A stretch of DNA of 64,000 nucleotides, taken from the NCBI GenBank assembly GCA_964607675.1, contig CAZSLC010000009.1, positions 4,780 to 68,779 of the forward strand, in the 5' to 3' direction. Below the pieces are notes generated by a model that saw nothing but the letters and a program-made list of their open reading frames with translations, had not been told where the DNA came from and searched no databases. The stretch's first letter is position 1. Every line of letters begins with the position of its first letter. A program made the translations under genes and the position numbers. Source of the DNA: CAZSLC01 sp964607675 (GTDB lineage Bacteria; Bacteroidota; Bacteroidia; Bacteroidales; UBA932). This document shows positions 8,378-17,105 of this stretch, one piece after another.

Positions 8378-8405
8378 TTATTTTTAAAAATAATGATGAT
8401 TAGTT

Positions 8406-8413
8406 TAAATTTG
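8406..8413 (+). promoter_or_regulatory. -7 promoter element (TAAATTTG) of the SDR gene
   Basis: TAAATTTG is an exact TAnnTTTG match ending 12 bases before the ATG at 8426. No good -33 element was found. Confidence 0.5.
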
Positions 8414-8425
8414 TAAAAAAAAATA

Positions 8426-9235
8426 ATGGAACCAAATAAAGGTACTTATGCTCTGGTGACAGGAGGTTCTTCTGGAATGGGGCTTGAATATGTGAGACAA
8501 CTTGCAAAAAAGGGATATAATATCATAATTGTTGCTTTATACCAGAGTGAGACTGATATAGTTAGGGATGAATTAATGACACAATATCCCAATTTAAATA
8601 TTATATCAATAGGGATAGATTTGTCAACTGTCAATGCCGCTCAGGTTTTATTTGATAAGATCAATGCCATCTCTCCTAAAATTGAAGTTGAGATATTAAT
8701 AAATAATGCTGGCGTACTAACACCATACCACTTTGTCAATATGAACTACGGACAAATAAGTCGAATTATATTGATTCATAACCACACACTTGCATTGTTG
8801 TGTCATTTATTTATACCACAAATGATTAATAGAAAAAAAGGCTATATCATGAATATCTCTTCATTAGCGGCGTGGTTGCCTTACCCTTTTATTTCAACAT
8901 ATTCTGCTACAAAGGCTTTTACAAGACAGTTAACAAGAAGTTTGAGGTGCGAACTACGGGGAAGTGGCGTTTGCGTTTCAACGATTTATTTCGGAGCAGT
9001 TGCAACCAATTTATATAAAATTCCCCAAAGGTGGATAGACATTGCGAAGAAGATAGGAGTGATGATCACTCCTGAAAAGGCAGCTAAAGTAGCTTTGAAT
9101 ATGATGCTTAAAGGTAGCTCTGGGAGAATACCTGGCTTTGTAAATAAATTTGCAATATTTATTACTTCTTTTATCCCATTGAGATTGATATCTGTTATTG
9201 AGAAGAGGGTAACTACTCATTGGAATTTAAAGTAA
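8426..9235 (+). CDS. Short-chain dehydrogenase/reductase (SDR)
   Basis: A 269-residue classical SDR. It has the nucleotide-binding TGGSSGMG near the N-terminus, NNAG after beta-4, the catalytic serine in NISSLA and the catalytic YSATK pair. The cofactor loop has no acidic residue at the usual NAD-selecting position that I can identify confidently, so NAD versus NADP is open. A hydrophobic C-terminal stretch (FAIFITSFIPLRLISV) suggests membrane association, as in lipid-modifying SDRs of the DltE/YqjQ type. It is divergent from the PerR-like repressor and shares its control region, so it could be part of the stress response, but the substrate cannot be read. Confidence 0.85.
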   Translation: MEPNKGTYALVTGGSSGMGLEYVRQLAKKGYNIIIVALYQSETDIVRDELMTQYPNLNIISIGIDLSTVNAAQVLFDKINAISPKIEVEILINNAGVLTPYHFVNMNYGQISRIILIHNHTLALLCHLFIPQMINRKKGYIMNISSLAAWLPYPFISTYSATKAFTRQLTRSLRCELRGSGVCVSTIYFGAVATNLYKIPQRWIDIAKKIGVMITPEKAAKVALNMMLKGSSGRIPGFVNKFAIFITSFIPLRLISVIEKRVTTHWNLK

Positions 9236-9327
9236 AAATCAGGCTATAACTCATAACTTTTTTATACATTAAGGAAAAAATATTAAAACAAATATTGAAT
9301 TCAAGTATAAAAATTGAAATGAAATTG

Positions 9328-9371
9328 TATCTTTGTAACCGCAATTTTGTTATTCGATAATTCGACAAAAT
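9328..9371 (+). promoter_or_regulatory. Promoter and leader dyad of the response-regulator operon
   Basis: TATCTTTG (9328-9335) matches TAnnTTTG. Just downstream an inverted repeat ATTTTGT (9344-9350) / ACAAAAT (9365-9371) encloses two copies of ATTCGA eight bases apart. The ATG of the response regulator is at 9396. The dyad could be an operator or a weak leader hairpin. Confidence 0.4.
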
Positions 9372-9395
9372 GAAGACATCATAAAGACTACTATT

Positions 9396-9764
9396 ATGGG
9401 AGAAAAACAAACAATTCTTATTGCGGAGGATATTGACAATAATTATGATCTTCTTAATGTTATATTAAGAAAAGATTATAACTTAGTTAGAGCTGTAAAT
9501 GGAATTGAAGCCGTAAGACTTTTTTCTGAGGTAAATCCAGATATTATATTGATGGATATGAAAATGCCTGAAATGGGAGGATTAGATGCTACACGCCTTA
9601 TTAGAATGCAATCGCAAACAGTTCCAATTATTGCTGTTACCGCTTTTGCTTTTGAATCAGATAGGGAAGTAGCTATAAAAGCGGGGTGTGACGACTTCCT
9701 ATCAAAACCAATTGATATACCTGTGTTGAAAAGTTTGATTAAAAAGTATTTGAATCTTAAATAA
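9396..9764 (+). CDS. Single-domain response regulator
   Basis: A 122-residue stand-alone receiver domain with no output domain. Key residues are present: acidic Glu11/Asp12, phospho-acceptor Asp54 in ILMDMKMPEM, Thr82 and Lys104 in SKPID. The sequence resembles the receiver domains found at the C-termini of hybrid kinases. Its stop overlaps the start of the next gene as TAATG, so the two are translationally coupled, and it may act on or with the Gate-domain membrane protein. No histidine kinase is nearby. Confidence 0.9.
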   Translation: MGEKQTILIAEDIDNNYDLLNVILRKDYNLVRAVNGIEAVRLFSEVNPDIILMDMKMPEMGGLDATRLIRMQSQTVPIIAVTAFAFESDREVAIKAGCDDFLSKPIDIPVLKSLIKKYLNLK

Positions 9765-10738
9765 TGGCTTCTGAATACAGGCAAAGGGTGATATCTTCTA
9801 TAAAAGAAATTATCCCTAGTACGCTAAAGACTTGCATATGGATTATTAAAATAACAGTAGGAGTATCTTTCGGAATACTCCTACTGCGTTATTTTAATAT
9901 ATTACCATGGATATCATCTGTTTTGTCCCCACTCTTTGTTTACTTTGGGCTTCCAGGAGAGGCTTCGCTTGCGTATGTTACTGGTTATTTTGTAAATGTA
10001 TATTCTGCTATAGCTGTTGCTGTTACATTGAATCTTGATGTCAGGGCTGTAACAATTTTGAGTGTAATGGTACTCTGTTCCCACAATATAATTCTTGAAA
10101 CAGCTGTTCAGAAAAAGACGGGTACCTCTGCATTACGAATTGTGATAACGAGAACTCTCTCTGCTTTAATACTCGGATTTGTACTAAATTTATTGATCCC
10201 CGTAGGGAAGAATGTTGCGCCAGTAGCTTTGCAAGTAGTTGATAATGATTTTTTGACCATGTTCCTTGAGTGGCTAAAATCGACTGGATTGCTTGTTTTG
10301 AAAATGACAGTTTTGATTTTTACTTTAAACATAGCCCAACGATTGCTCGCCAATTTCGGTATAATAAAATGGCTTTCAAATTTTTTGCGTCCCTTGTTAA
10401 AAGTTTTTGGACTCCCTGCTAAAGCATCTTTTTTGTGGATAATTGCAAATATAATAGGACTTGCATATGGAGCAGCGGCGATGATAGATGAAATAAAAGC
10501 GGGTAAATTGTCAAAAGAAGATATCAATATGACTAATATTCACATTTCTATTTCACATAGTAATTTTGAAGATCTTATCCTCCTTTCATCAATTGGAGCT
10601 GTATGGTGGATAATGCTATTATCAAGGTGGATGATGTCTATTTTGTTGGTGTGGGGATATAAATTAGAATTAGTGATTAAAAATAAATTTTTACCTTTGC
10701 AAGATAATATATCGAGAAATGGAACAAGAGAAGATTAA
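9764..10738 (+). CDS. Nucleoside-recognition (Gate) domain membrane protein
   Basis: A 324-residue polytopic inner-membrane protein with about eight hydrophobic segments. The repeated pattern of ILPWISSVLSPLFVYFGLPGEASLAYVTG and WLSNFLRPLLKVFGLPAKASFLWI shows two related halves of the Gate/nucleoside-recognition type (also seen in spore-maturation proteins and FeoB). Transport substrate is unknown. It is translationally coupled upstream to a receiver protein (TAATG) and overlaps trxB by 20 bases at its 3' end. A long inverted repeat (9844-9899) lies inside codons 27-46, within a membrane-segment coding region. Confidence 0.75.
   Translation: MASEYRQRVISSIKEIIPSTLKTCIWIIKITVGVSFGILLLRYFNILPWISSVLSPLFVYFGLPGEASLAYVTGYFVNVYSAIAVAVTLNLDVRAVTILSVMVLCSHNIILETAVQKKTGTSALRIVITRTLSALILGFVLNLLIPVGKNVAPVALQVVDNDFLTMFLEWLKSTGLLVLKMTVLIFTLNIAQRLLANFGIIKWLSNFLRPLLKVFGLPAKASFLWIIANIIGLAYGAAAMIDEIKAGKLSKEDINMTNIHISISHSNFEDLILLSSIGAVWWIMLLSRWMMSILLVWGYKLELVIKNKFLPLQDNISRNGTRED
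9844..9899. repeat. Long imperfect inverted repeat within the Gate-domain coding sequence
   Basis: The left arm 9844-9866 and the right arm 9875-9899 are reverse complements over 23 positions, with only a two-base bulge (CG at 9887-9888) in the right arm and an eight-base loop (CTTTCGGA). The inner 12 pairs (CAGTAGGAGTAT / ATACTCCTACTG) are perfect and not AT-only. In RNA this would be a very stable hairpin early in the message. Confidence 0.9.
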
Positions 10739-11654
10739 ATGTTTAATAATTGGCAGTGGCCCTGCAGGTTACACTGCAGCTATTTATTTATCGAGAGCTA
10801 ATTTAGCCCCTGTCATATATGAGGGAATGCAGCCAGGAGGTCAATTGACCACTACAACAGAAATTGAAAATTTCCCTGGGTATCCAAATGGAACCAGTGG
10901 AAATGAGATGATGGAAGATTTGAAGAAGCAGGCACAACGTTTTGGTGCAGATTCCAGATGGGGTGTTGTCACCGACGTGGATTTGTCGAAGAGGCCTTTC
11001 AGAGTGATGATTGATGGAGAAAAAGAGATTTTAGCCGATACAATTATAGCAGCTACTGGGGCAACGGCAAAGTATCTTGGATTAGAGTCTGAATATAAAT
11101 TCAGAGGTCAAGGTGTCTCAGCTTGTGCCACTTGTGATGGGTTCTTTTACAGAGGGAAGATTGTAGCAGTAGTTGGTGGGGGTGATACAGCCTGTGAGGA
11201 GGCAACCTATTTAGCAGGATTATCCAAAAAGGTTTACATGATTGTGCGAAGAGATGTGCTTAGAGCGTCTAAAGCTATGCAAGAGCGCGTGTTGAACACT
11301 CCAAATATTGAGGTTTTATGGAATACCAATACAAAAGAGATATTAGGCAATGAAATGGGTGTAAATGGGGTCTCATTGCTAAATAATAAAACCAATGAGC
11401 TCTTCACAAGGGGAATTGATGGTTTCTTTTTGGCTATTGGGCACCATCCCAATTCAGAGTTATTCAATAAATGGGTAGAGACTAACGGGGAAGGATATAT
11501 TATTACAAAAGGTAAGAGTACAGCAACAAATGTTCCTGGTTTTTTTGCAGCTGGAGATGTGCAAGACCCTGTTTATCGTCAAGCTATTGTGGCTGCTGCA
11601 TCGGGCTGTCGCGCCGCTATTGATGTTGAGAAATTTTTACTTCAAGAAAAATAA
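10719..11654 (+). CDS. trxB: Thioredoxin reductase
   Basis: A 311-residue low-molecular-weight thioredoxin reductase of normal length. FAD-binding GSGPAGYTAAIY is at the N-terminus, the redox-active CATC is at Cys136/Cys139, the NADPH-binding GGGDTACEEA follows, and the C-terminal FAD motif is GFFAAGDVQD. It reduces thioredoxin with NADPH in the cytoplasm. Its ATG lies 20 bases inside the end of the Gate-domain gene, so it is part of the same operon. Its expression may be coupled to translation of the gene upstream. Confidence 0.95.
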   Translation: MEQEKIKCLIIGSGPAGYTAAIYLSRANLAPVIYEGMQPGGQLTTTTEIENFPGYPNGTSGNEMMEDLKKQAQRFGADSRWGVVTDVDLSKRPFRVMIDGEKEILADTIIAATGATAKYLGLESEYKFRGQGVSACATCDGFFYRGKIVAVVGGGDTACEEATYLAGLSKKVYMIVRRDVLRASKAMQERVLNTPNIEVLWNTNTKEILGNEMGVNGVSLLNNKTNELFTRGIDGFFLAIGHHPNSELFNKWVETNGEGYIITKGKSTATNVPGFFAAGDVQDPVYRQAIVAAASGCRAAIDVEKFLLQEK

Positions 11655-11694
11655 GTTGGCTTGATATTTGACACCATTAACAAAAAATCAGTTT

Positions 11695-12621
11695 ATGTTC
11701 AAAAAAATATTTCTGTTTCTATTATTGTCCATAGGGCTACTTTATTCTTGTAAAAGTCAGTTTGAATTGTTGCTCAGCAGTTCAGATGTTGAACTAAAAT
11801 ATAAGACCGCTTTTGAATTGTTTAACCAAAAAAAATATTCAAAAGCAGCTTCGTTATTTGAATCTGTATCTCTTGCATTGAAAGGGACTCTTCAAGACGA
11901 TACGGTACAATATTACATTGCCCTTTCACAATATAGATTTGGAGATATGGTTGTGGCTGAATCTGGATTTGAATCGTTTATAGGTGTTTTTCCAAGGAGT
12001 CCTTTTATCCAAGAAGCAAGATATTTGTATATAGACTGTTTATATGAACAGACCCTGAGATTTGAACTTGATCAAACACCAACATATAAGGCTCTTAGTG
12101 TGATAACTGAATATTTGACAGATTTTCCCAATAGTAAGTATGCTGAGACTTGTTTGAAAATGGTGGACGATCTTGAAGAGAGACTCGACAGAAAATCTTA
12201 TGAATCTGCAAAATTGTATTATACAACAGAGGATTATAAAGCGGCTCACTATGCATTTAAAAATGTGATAAAAGATGATGCAGATAATAGATATCGTGAA
12301 GATATCATGTACTATACTGCTTTGTCTGCGTACGAATATGCTTTTAATAGTATTTCACAGAAAAAAAAGGAGAGGTATCTTATTTTTTCGGATGACTATT
12401 ATAACTTTGTGGGCGAGTTTCCTGAGTCATCTTATAGAAAATCGTTGGATAGAACATTTGAAAGGGTGCAGAGGTTTTTAAAGGATAATGATCCTAAGGC
12501 AACGAAGTTAAGTAATAAAGAGCTTAGAGAAGAGAGAAAATTGATGAGAAAAGAGCAGAAGAGTAAGGAAAAGGAAGATAAGATAAAAAAAACAAATAAA
12601 AATGGAAAAAAAGAAAATTAG
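11695..12621 (+). CDS. bamD: Outer-membrane assembly lipoprotein BamD
   Basis: A 308-residue lipoprotein. The longest frame starts at a TTG (11668), but the ATG at 11695 begins a clean lipoprotein signal (MFKKIFLFLLLSIGLLYSC, Cys19), so that start is chosen. The mature part consists of TPR-like helical repeats (KYKTAFELFNQKKYSKAASLFESV; QYRFGDMVVAESGFESFIGVFP; YTTEDYKAAHYAFKNV), as in BamD/YfiO. The tail is highly charged and lysine-rich. It works with BamA in outer-membrane barrel insertion. The next gene begins 20 bases before its stop. Confidence 0.88.
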   Translation: MFKKIFLFLLLSIGLLYSCKSQFELLLSSSDVELKYKTAFELFNQKKYSKAASLFESVSLALKGTLQDDTVQYYIALSQYRFGDMVVAESGFESFIGVFPRSPFIQEARYLYIDCLYEQTLRFELDQTPTYKALSVITEYLTDFPNSKYAETCLKMVDDLEERLDRKSYESAKLYYTTEDYKAAHYAFKNVIKDDADNRYREDIMYYTALSAYEYAFNSISQKKKERYLIFSDDYYNFVGEFPESSYRKSLDRTFERVQRFLKDNDPKATKLSNKELREERKLMRKEQKSKEKEDKIKKTNKNGKKEN

Positions 12622-12928
12622 TAACAATACTGAGACTAGAAATCTTTCAGATATTGCGAAGCCAACGGGCAATGTATATGAGTCAACCATGATTATTGCA
12701 AAGAGGGCTAATCAGATTTCGGCTGCAATCAAACAAGAGTTGAGTCATAAGTTAGAAGAGTTCTCTACGTATGCTGATACTCTGGAAGAGACTTTCGAAA
12801 ACAGAGAGCAGATAGAGATTTCTAAACATTATGAGAAATTGCCAAAACCTACTCTTCTTGCAATAGATGAGTTTGAAAACAACGAAATTTATTATCGTAA
12901 AGCAGAGGAAGAAGATACTTCTCTATAG
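12602..12928 (+). CDS. rpoZ: RNA polymerase omega/Rpb6-like subunit
   Basis: A 108-residue protein matching the Bacteroidota version of the omega subunit (Rpb6 family): TGNVYESTMIIAKRANQIS resembles the conserved omega helix that clamps the beta' C-terminus. Gene order bamD, rpoZ/Rpb6, recN is typical for Bacteroidales and supports the call. It overlaps bamD by 20 bases and recN follows after 17 bases, so the three are probably one transcript. The charged C-terminal tail is not recognisable. Confidence 0.82.
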   Translation: MEKKKISNNTETRNLSDIAKPTGNVYESTMIIAKRANQISAAIKQELSHKLEEFSTYADTLEETFENREQIEISKHYEKLPKPTLLAIDEFENNEIYYRKAEEEDTSL

Positions 12929-12945
12929 TAAATATAGGGGATGAT

Positions 12946-14553
12946 ATGCTCAATCGACTTACTATAAACAATTATGCGTTAATTAACTCGCTTGATATTG
13001 ATTTCCCTGACGGACTTATCATTATCACAGGGGAGACTGGTGCAGGTAAGTCTATACTTCTTGGTGCGTTGTCTCTTTTGCTTGGGGGAAAAGCTGATTC
13101 TTCAGTTTTTTTAGATGATTCAAAAAATTGCATTGTTGAGGCTGAGTTTGATGATGGCATGATACTGAGAAGGGTAATTTCCCCTAATGGACGATCTCGA
13201 TCATTCATCAATGATGAGCCAGTTGCATTTTCTCAACTTACATCCCTATCCCACCAACTCATAGATATCCATGCTCAGCATCAACATTTGCTCCTTTCAG
13301 ATGCAGATTTCCAATTATCTGTTCTTGACTATTTTGCTGGTAATAAAGAACTTGTTGAGGAATATAAGTGTAGTTATAATGATTTTAAAACTACATCTTC
13401 AAAAATTACAGAATTGGAAAATTCATTTCAAAAATCTCTTTCTGAGGCAGAATACCTTCAATTTCAATATGAACAATTAAGCAAAGCCAACCTTGTCGAT
13501 GGTGAATTGGAGGAGATTGAGGCAGAACATCAATATTTATCCAATAGTGAGTTTATTAAAAATTCAGTTCTATCTACTGTGGCATTGCTCAATCCTGATG
13601 GTTTTTCACTACTTCAAAGTCTTAAGGATGGTGCCAATATCATTTCAAAAGTGAAACAGTATATTCCGCAACTTGAGGAACTGCACAGAAGAATTGACTC
13701 AGCGAAGATTGAATTAAGTGACATAGAGGCAGAACTATCTTCTCTTGGCGAAAAAATTGAGTTTTCTCAAGATAGATTGCAATTTATTTCAGATCGTATT
13801 TCGTTGATATATACACTTTTCAAAAAGCATAATTGCAATTCTGTATCGGAGCTTATTACAATAAGAGATAATTTTTCTTCTTCTCTGCAAAGGAATGATT
13901 CACTGCAAGAAGAAATAGCGACACTACGTATTCATTTGGAGGATGCAAAGGGGAAAATGGAGATGGCGGCAAACAAACTCTCTCTTTCAAGAGAAAATGC
14001 AGCACCCTCACTCTCCTCAGAGCTACAGCACTCAATCAGGGAGTTGGAAATGCCTATGGCGCAGTTTAAAATAGATATTTCTAAAAAAGAGAGCCTCTCG
14101 GATTTGGGACAAGACTCAATTAATTTCTTATTTTCTGCCAATGGTGGGGAAAAGTTAGGAGATTTGTCTAAAGTGGCCTCAGGGGGGGAATTATCAAGGG
14201 TGATGTTGTCTTTGAAGGCCCTTATTGCCCATTTCACCTCTCTTCCAACAATGATTTTTGATGAAATAGATACAGGAGTCTCTGGTAGAATTGCTGATAA
14301 AATGGGAAATATGATTGGCGATATGGGGAAAAATATGCAGATTTTTGCAATTACCCACCTCCCTCAGATAGCCAGTAAGAAAGGGGCACACTACCTAGTT
14401 TATAAAGAGATGGATAATGGCAGTGTAGAAACAAAGATAAAACTTCTCACATACGAGGAGAGGGTGATGGAGTTGGCTCGGATGTTAAGTGGTTCTTCTC
14501 TTTCAAAAGAGGCAATTGAAAATGCCAAAGTATTATTAAAAGCAAATAACTAA
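12946..14553 (+). CDS. recN: DNA repair ATPase RecN
   Basis: A 535-residue SMC-like ATPase of usual RecN length. The N-terminal Walker A is GETGAGKS, followed by [11 protein letters not shown], a central coiled coil (about residues 150-370) and a C-terminal ABC signature ([14 protein letters not shown]) with Walker [17 protein letters not shown]. It acts in the cytoplasm in double-strand break repair. It closes the bamD-rpoZ-recN series and is followed after ten bases by nagB. Confidence 0.95.
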   Translation: MLNRLTINNYALINSLDIDFPDGLIIITGETGAGKSILLGALSLLLGGKADSSVFLDDSKNCIVEAEFDDGMILRRVISPNGRSRSFINDEPVAFSQLTSLSHQLIDIHAQHQHLLLSDADFQLSVLDYFAGNKELVEEYKCSYNDFKTTSSKITELENSFQKSLSEAEYLQFQYEQLSKANLVDGELEEIEAEHQYLSNSEFIKNSVLSTVALLNPDGFSLLQSLKDGANIISKVKQYIPQLEELHRRIDSAKIELSDIEAELSSLGEKIEFSQDRLQFISDRISLIYTLFKKHNCNSVSELITIRDNFSSSLQRNDSLQEEIATLRIHLEDAKGKMEMAANKLSLSRENAAPSLSSELQHSIRELEMPMAQFKIDISKKESLSDLGQDSINFLFSANGGEKLGDLSKVASGGELSRVMLSLKALIAHFTSLPTMIFDEIDTGVSGRIADKMGNMIGDMGKNMQIFAITHLPQIASKKGAHYLVYKEMDNGSVETKIKLLTYEERVMELARMLSGSSLSKEAIENAKVLLKANN

Positions 14554-14563
14554 AAATAAAAAT

Positions 14564-15373
14564 ATGAGATTATTAATAGAACCTTCTTATTCAAAGCTTT
14601 CGGAGTGGGCAGCAGCTTATATTGTAAATAAAATTAATAAATTCAACCCTACCCCCGAACACCCTTTTGTACTGGGATTACCAACGGGATCAACCCCTCT
14701 TGGTACATACAAAGAATTGATAAGACTTCACCAAAGTGGCATTGTCTCTTTTGCAAATGTTGTCACATTTAATATGGACGAATATATAGGACTTGACGAA
14801 GGTCACCCTGAAAGTTATCACTCCTTTATGTGGAACAATTTCTTTAATTATATAGATATTAAAGAAGAAAATGTAAATATACTAAATGGAAATGCATTTG
14901 ATTTGGAAGCAGAGTGTGAGAGATATGAAAATAAGATTGCTTCTTATGGAGGTATTGATCTTTTTATGGGTGGCATTGGACCAGATGGTCATATTGCATT
15001 CAATGAACCTGGCTCTTCTTTATCTTCAAAGACAAGGGTGAAAACACTCACCACAGATACTATTATTGCAAATTCAAGATTTTTTGAAAATGATGTAAAT
15101 AAAGTTCCCAAAAGGGCTCTAACAGTAGGTATCGGCACTATAATGGGATCAAAAGAGGTGCTAATATTAGTAAATGGACACAACAAAGCTCGTGCCTTAT
15201 ACCATGCAATAGAGGGGAGCATTAATCATATATGGACAATAAGCGTAATACAAATGCATCCAAAAGGTATTATAGTTTGTGACGAATCTGCAACAGTTGA
15301 ATTGAAGGTGGGTACCTTCAAATATTTCAAAGACATAGAGAAGGACAATCTTGATCCATCAACACTATTATAA
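14564..15373 (+). CDS. nagB: Glucosamine-6-phosphate deaminase
   Basis: A 269-residue NagB of normal length. Motifs are [24 protein letters not shown] (catalytic Asp), and [20 protein letters not shown] with the catalytic His. It converts glucosamine-6-phosphate to fructose-6-phosphate and ammonia, feeding amino sugars into glycolysis. The NagB-specific C-terminal allosteric region seems shortened or diverged near [13 protein letters not shown], which still resembles the family end. It stands between recN and pepP with short gaps, so it is likely co-transcribed. No nagA is in the window. Confidence 0.95.
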   Translation: MRLLIEPSYSKLSEWAAAYIVNKINKFNPTPEHPFVLGLPTGSTPLGTYKELIRLHQSGIVSFANVVTFNMDEYIGLDEGHPESYHSFMWNNFFNYIDIKEENVNILNGNAFDLEAECERYENKIASYGGIDLFMGGIGPDGHIAFNEPGSSLSSKTRVKTLTTDTIIANSRFFENDVNKVPKRALTVGIGTIMGSKEVLILVNGHNKARALYHAIEGSINHIWTISVIQMHPKGIIVCDESATVELKVGTFKYFKDIEKDNLDPSTLL

Positions 15374-15377
15374 AACC

Positions 15378-17105
15378 ATGTATAGAAAAAAAGCAATAGA
15401 GCAACTGCGCTCGATTCTCAAAGAAGATGACATCTCTGCTATGATCATCCCTTCAAACGATCCCCATTTTGGAGAGTATATACCTGATTATTATAAGTGC
15501 AGAGAGTGGTTGTCTGGATTCACTGGATCTGCTGGCACTTTAGTTATCACTGAAAATGCAGCTGCCCTGTGGACAGACTCTCGTTATTTTATTCAAGCAC
15601 AGAAGGAACTTTCGGGTAGTGATATATTGTTGATGAAGATGAAAGTCGAAGGGACACCCTCTATATCTGATTGGTTAAAATCCAATTTGGGTGAAGATGA
15701 TATTGTCGCTTTAGATGAGGATCTGTTCTCATACCAAGAATACGTATCTTTACTTGACTCATTGGCCCCCTTGACAGCAACCCTTATTGAGGATCCTTTT
15801 GATTCGATATGGAAAGAGAGGCCACAACTTCAATTTAACAAAGTTTCATTGATGGATGAGTCTATTTCAGGGGAATCGGTTAGCTCAAAACATCATAGAT
15901 TAGTAGAAGCTCTTAATCTTCAACTACCATTTGCATATATTATTTCAGCACTTGACGAGGTAGCTTGGTTATGCAATATTAGAGGAACAGATGTCGAATA
16001 TAATCCATTGGTCCTTTCTTATGCAGTGGTTGAAAATGATAAGGTTAATTTATTTTTGAGAGAAGAGGTGATCTCCAAAGAGGCACTTTCATACCTGACA
16101 TCACAGGGGGTAGTTCTCTATCCATATGAAGAGTTTTCTAATTTTCTAACAAGAATTGATAAAAAATGTATTAGAATATTTTCAGGTAATAAAATAACTG
16201 CAAAAAATCATTTTGCCTCTTTAGAAAATGTTTATTCAAATTCACTATTTCCATCACTTATGCAAGACCCCATCGTTGGAGGAGCTCTTGCAAATATGAA
16301 AGCAAGAAAAAATAGTGTTGAATTAGAGGGATTTAGGAGGGCATATATAGAAGATGGGAAAGCTTGGAATAAATTGATTGCATATATCAAAGAGAATGTT
16401 GACTCTGGGATAACAGAATATGATGTAGCAGCAAAATTAGTCGAATATAGGAGTGAGTGCCCAGATTATAGGGGTGAGAGTTTTGAGCCAATCGTAGCTT
16501 ATGGAGCAAATGCAGCCCTTCCTCACTATTCAGCCGATTCCCCAGAAAAGGCAGCTACAATTAAACCCGAAGGATTTCTCTTGATAGACACAGGAGGACA
16601 GTATACTTACGGAACAACCGATACGACAAGGACAATTCCATTGGGAGTACTTACTCAAGAGGAAAAGGACGACTATACAAGGGTTTTGAAAGGGATGATA
16701 GATATGAGTATGGCAAAATTTCCCAAGGGGATAAGGGGTTGCCTACTTGATATATTGGCAAGAGGACCCATTTTTAACAGTGGGAAAATGTACCTCCACG
16801 GAACATGCCATGGCATAGGGCATAACTTATGTGTACACGAGGGACCTCAGAGCGTAAGAATGGAGGAAAATCCTGTAACACTTGATAGTGGGATGGTTAT
16901 GTCCAATGAGCCTGCGGTTTACGTTGAAGGAAAGTATGGAATTAGACATGAAAATACTGTTGTAATCAAACCATGGCAAAAAAATAACTATGGAGAGTTC
17001 TTAGAGTTTGAAACAATCACAAGAGTTCCTATTGATACAGCTGCTATCAATTATGACCTGCTAAATGAGGATGAGAAAGAGTGGTTAAAGTCTTTTAATA
17101 ACTAA
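15378..17105 (+). CDS. Aminopeptidase P family metallopeptidase (M24B)
   Basis: A 575-residue Xaa-Pro aminopeptidase of the long, eukaryote-like three-domain type: two creatinase N-domains (about 1-300) and a pita-bread catalytic domain (about 305-515). Metal ligands are visible: Asp in LLIDTGGQY and TTDTTRT, His in GIGHNLCVHEG, Glu in SNEPAVY and RHENTV. The longest frame begins with TTG at 15351 inside nagB; the ATG at 15378, four bases after the nagB stop, is the better start. It removes N-terminal residues preceding proline from peptides, consistent with peptide use. Its 3' end overlaps the opposing LysM-protein gene by 11 bases. Confidence 0.92.
   Translation: MYRKKAIEQLRSILKEDDISAMIIPSNDPHFGEYIPDYYKCREWLSGFTGSAGTLVITENAAALWTDSRYFIQAQKELSGSDILLMKMKVEGTPSISDWLKSNLGEDDIVALDEDLFSYQEYVSLLDSLAPLTATLIEDPFDSIWKERPQLQFNKVSLMDESISGESVSSKHHRLVEALNLQLPFAYIISALDEVAWLCNIRGTDVEYNPLVLSYAVVENDKVNLFLREEVISKEALSYLTSQGVVLYPYEEFSNFLTRIDKKCIRIFSGNKITAKNHFASLENVYSNSLFPSLMQDPIVGGALANMKARKNSVELEGFRRAYIEDGKAWNKLIAYIKENVDSGITEYDVAAKLVEYRSECPDYRGESFEPIVAYGANAALPHYSADSPEKAATIKPEGFLLIDTGGQYTYGTTDTTRTIPLGVLTQEEKDDYTRVLKGMIDMSMAKFPKGIRGCLLDILARGPIFNSGKMYLHGTCHGIGHNLCVHEGPQSVRMEENPVTLDSGMVMSNEPAVYVEGKYGIRHENTVVIKPWQKNNYGEFLEFETITRVPIDTAAINYDLLNEDEKEWLKSFNN

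Noticed and set aside
8377..8394. An 18-bp palindrome, ATTATTTTTAAAAATAAT, next to the PerR-like operator
   Set aside because: It is composed only of A and T in an AT-rich gap, so it is likely to arise by chance; the neighbouring palindrome with GC pairs and promoter-centred position is the better operator.
9370..9384. A four-codon mini-frame (MKTS) in the leader of the response-regulator operon
   Set aside because: Too short to support as a leader peptide, and there is no accompanying attenuator in the gap.
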